Shown here: positions 5,814 to 6,241 of the stretch, one piece after another
Layout: each line of letters starts with the position of its first letter
Numbering within the stretch: position 1 is the stretch's first letter
Origin: Chryseobacterium gleum
Lineage (GTDB): Bacteria; Bacteroidota; Bacteroidia; Flavobacteriales_D; Crocinitomicaceae
NCBI GenBank assembly: GCA_943326315.2
Contig: CALPSU020000156.1
Location: 1 to 6,241, forward strand
Direction of reading: 5' to 3'
Length of the DNA: 6,241 bases
Notes under the pieces: generated by a model
Database searches by the model: none
What the model was told of the DNA's origin: nothing
Seen by the model: only the letters and a program-made list of their open reading frames with translations
Made by a program: the position numbers and the translations under genes

Positions 5814-5865
5814 AAAAACTCTGTGATCCACTCTGTGCTATCCTCCTTAAAACTCTGTGGTTAAA
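5814..5865 (-). repeat. CACAGAG-type repeat, right copy in inverted orientation
   Basis: On the - strand this reads TTTAACCACAGAG, then CACAGAGTGG and ATCACAGAGTTTTT, matching the style and order of the left copies at 4742-4876. The first 13 bases are the exact inverted partner of 4742-4754. It fills most of the 64-base convergent gap between the TraB/GumN-like gene and dnaE, so it may influence termination of either. Confidence 0.7.
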
Positions 5866-5875
5866 AAAAACAAAC

Positions 5876-6241
5876 CTATTTAATCTCAAACTCCAAATTA
5901 AATTTCTTTAACTCACTAAATAATTGATTATTAGGATCTATTTTAATCGATTTTGAAGGCATTTTTACTTCAACACCATCTAAACCATCGAATATCGTAA
6001 AATGGAGAGTGCAATTTCCTTCGTTAGCTAAAAGTAATTTATTTAAATCTGCAATCATTATTTGGTCGATAGCTTTTGCATTGATTTTTATATGAAGACT
6101 ACTTGCTCTTTGCTCTCGAAGACCTTGAAGCATATCGATAGATTGAATAACAAATTCTAATTCTGATCTTCTTGCCGGAACTTCTATTCTTCCTTTTATT
6201 GCTAAAAAGGCGCCAGGAGTTAGAAAGTGCTTAAATTTCAA
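5876..6241 (-). CDS. dnaE: DNA polymerase III subunit alpha, C-terminal part
   Basis: This is the last 121 codons of dnaE, reading leftwards to a TAG at 5876-5878 and open at the window's right edge. DnaE is the replicative polymerase alpha subunit. The fragment begins within the OB-fold: FLTPGAFLAIKGRI (6-19 of the fragment), then ELEFVIQSIDML (28-39), as seen in Bacteroidota DnaE. It continues through the C-terminal domain, which in E. coli contains the tau-binding region, in DGLDGVEVKMPSKSIKIDPN (84-103) and ends LKKFNLEFEIK. The first residue is encoded by TTG but is not a start; the reading frame runs off the window. The catalytic PHP and palm domains lie outside. The gene converges on the TraB/GumN-like gene. 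Confidence 0.88.
   Translation of the reverse strand: MKFKHFLTPGAFLAIKGRIEVPARRSELEFVIQSIDMLQGLREQRASSLHIKINAKAIDQIMIADLNKLLLANEGNCTLHFTIFDGLDGVEVKMPSKSIKIDPNNQLFSELKKFNLEFEIK

Noticed and set aside
5616..5831. Antisense open frame over the end of the TraB/GumN-like gene
   Set aside because: It overlaps the second GxxH region of a recognisable gene and shows no domain of its own.
4742..5865. Intact transposon carrying the TraB/GumN-like gene
   Set aside because: There is no transposase and no target-site duplication outside the inverted repeats, so only a repeat-bracketed gene can be claimed.

Overview
The window looks like chromosomal DNA from a member of the Bacteroidota, most likely a low-GC Flavobacteriales species. 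Three things suggest this: very AT-rich genes and spacers, start codons without Shine-Dalgarno sequences, and promoter-like TAnnTTTG (-7) elements, which are characteristic of this phylum. The protein types (SiaB-like kinase, SirB1-like transglutaminase-fold protein, TraB/GumN-like exported protein, SUI1/YciH) fit as well. The exact genus cannot be read from the sequence.

Layout. 1-306 is the 3' end of folD on the + strand. 307-631 is a convergent, gene-free spacer rich in small repeats: two tandem 28-bp units with an inner dyad, three imperfect direct copies of an AT-rich unit, and one shortened inverted copy. 632-2122 on the - strand is a flavoprotein pyridine nucleotide oxidoreductase resembling soluble transhydrogenase and dihydrolipoyl dehydrogenase, but the two redox cysteines are replaced by Gly and Ala. 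From a divergent intergenic region at 2123-2201, a + strand series begins: a YkgJ-type cysteine-cluster protein (2202-2687), a SiaB-family kinase-like protein (2757-3338) and a SUI1/YciH translation factor (3374-3727). These three are spaced 69 and 35 bases apart and may form one operon. After a 139-base gap come a SirB1-family protein (3867-4739), which has a -7 element almost touching its start codon, and a TraB/GumN-family exported protein (4927-5811). The last gene is bracketed by inverted copies of a CACAGAG-type interspersed repeat. The - strand end of dnaE (DNA polymerase III alpha) closes the window at 5876-6241.

Most genes are ordinary housekeeping or widely conserved accessory functions, and there is no sign of a defence island, prophage, intact insertion sequence or CRISPR array. 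The points most worth a second look are the cysteine-less oxidoreductase, the three intergenic repeat families (one of which appears to supply the -33 element of a promoter), and the probable leaderless transcript of the SirB1-like gene. No multi-gene pathway joins all these genes; they look like neighbours with separate jobs in folate metabolism, redox, translation, signalling and DNA replication.
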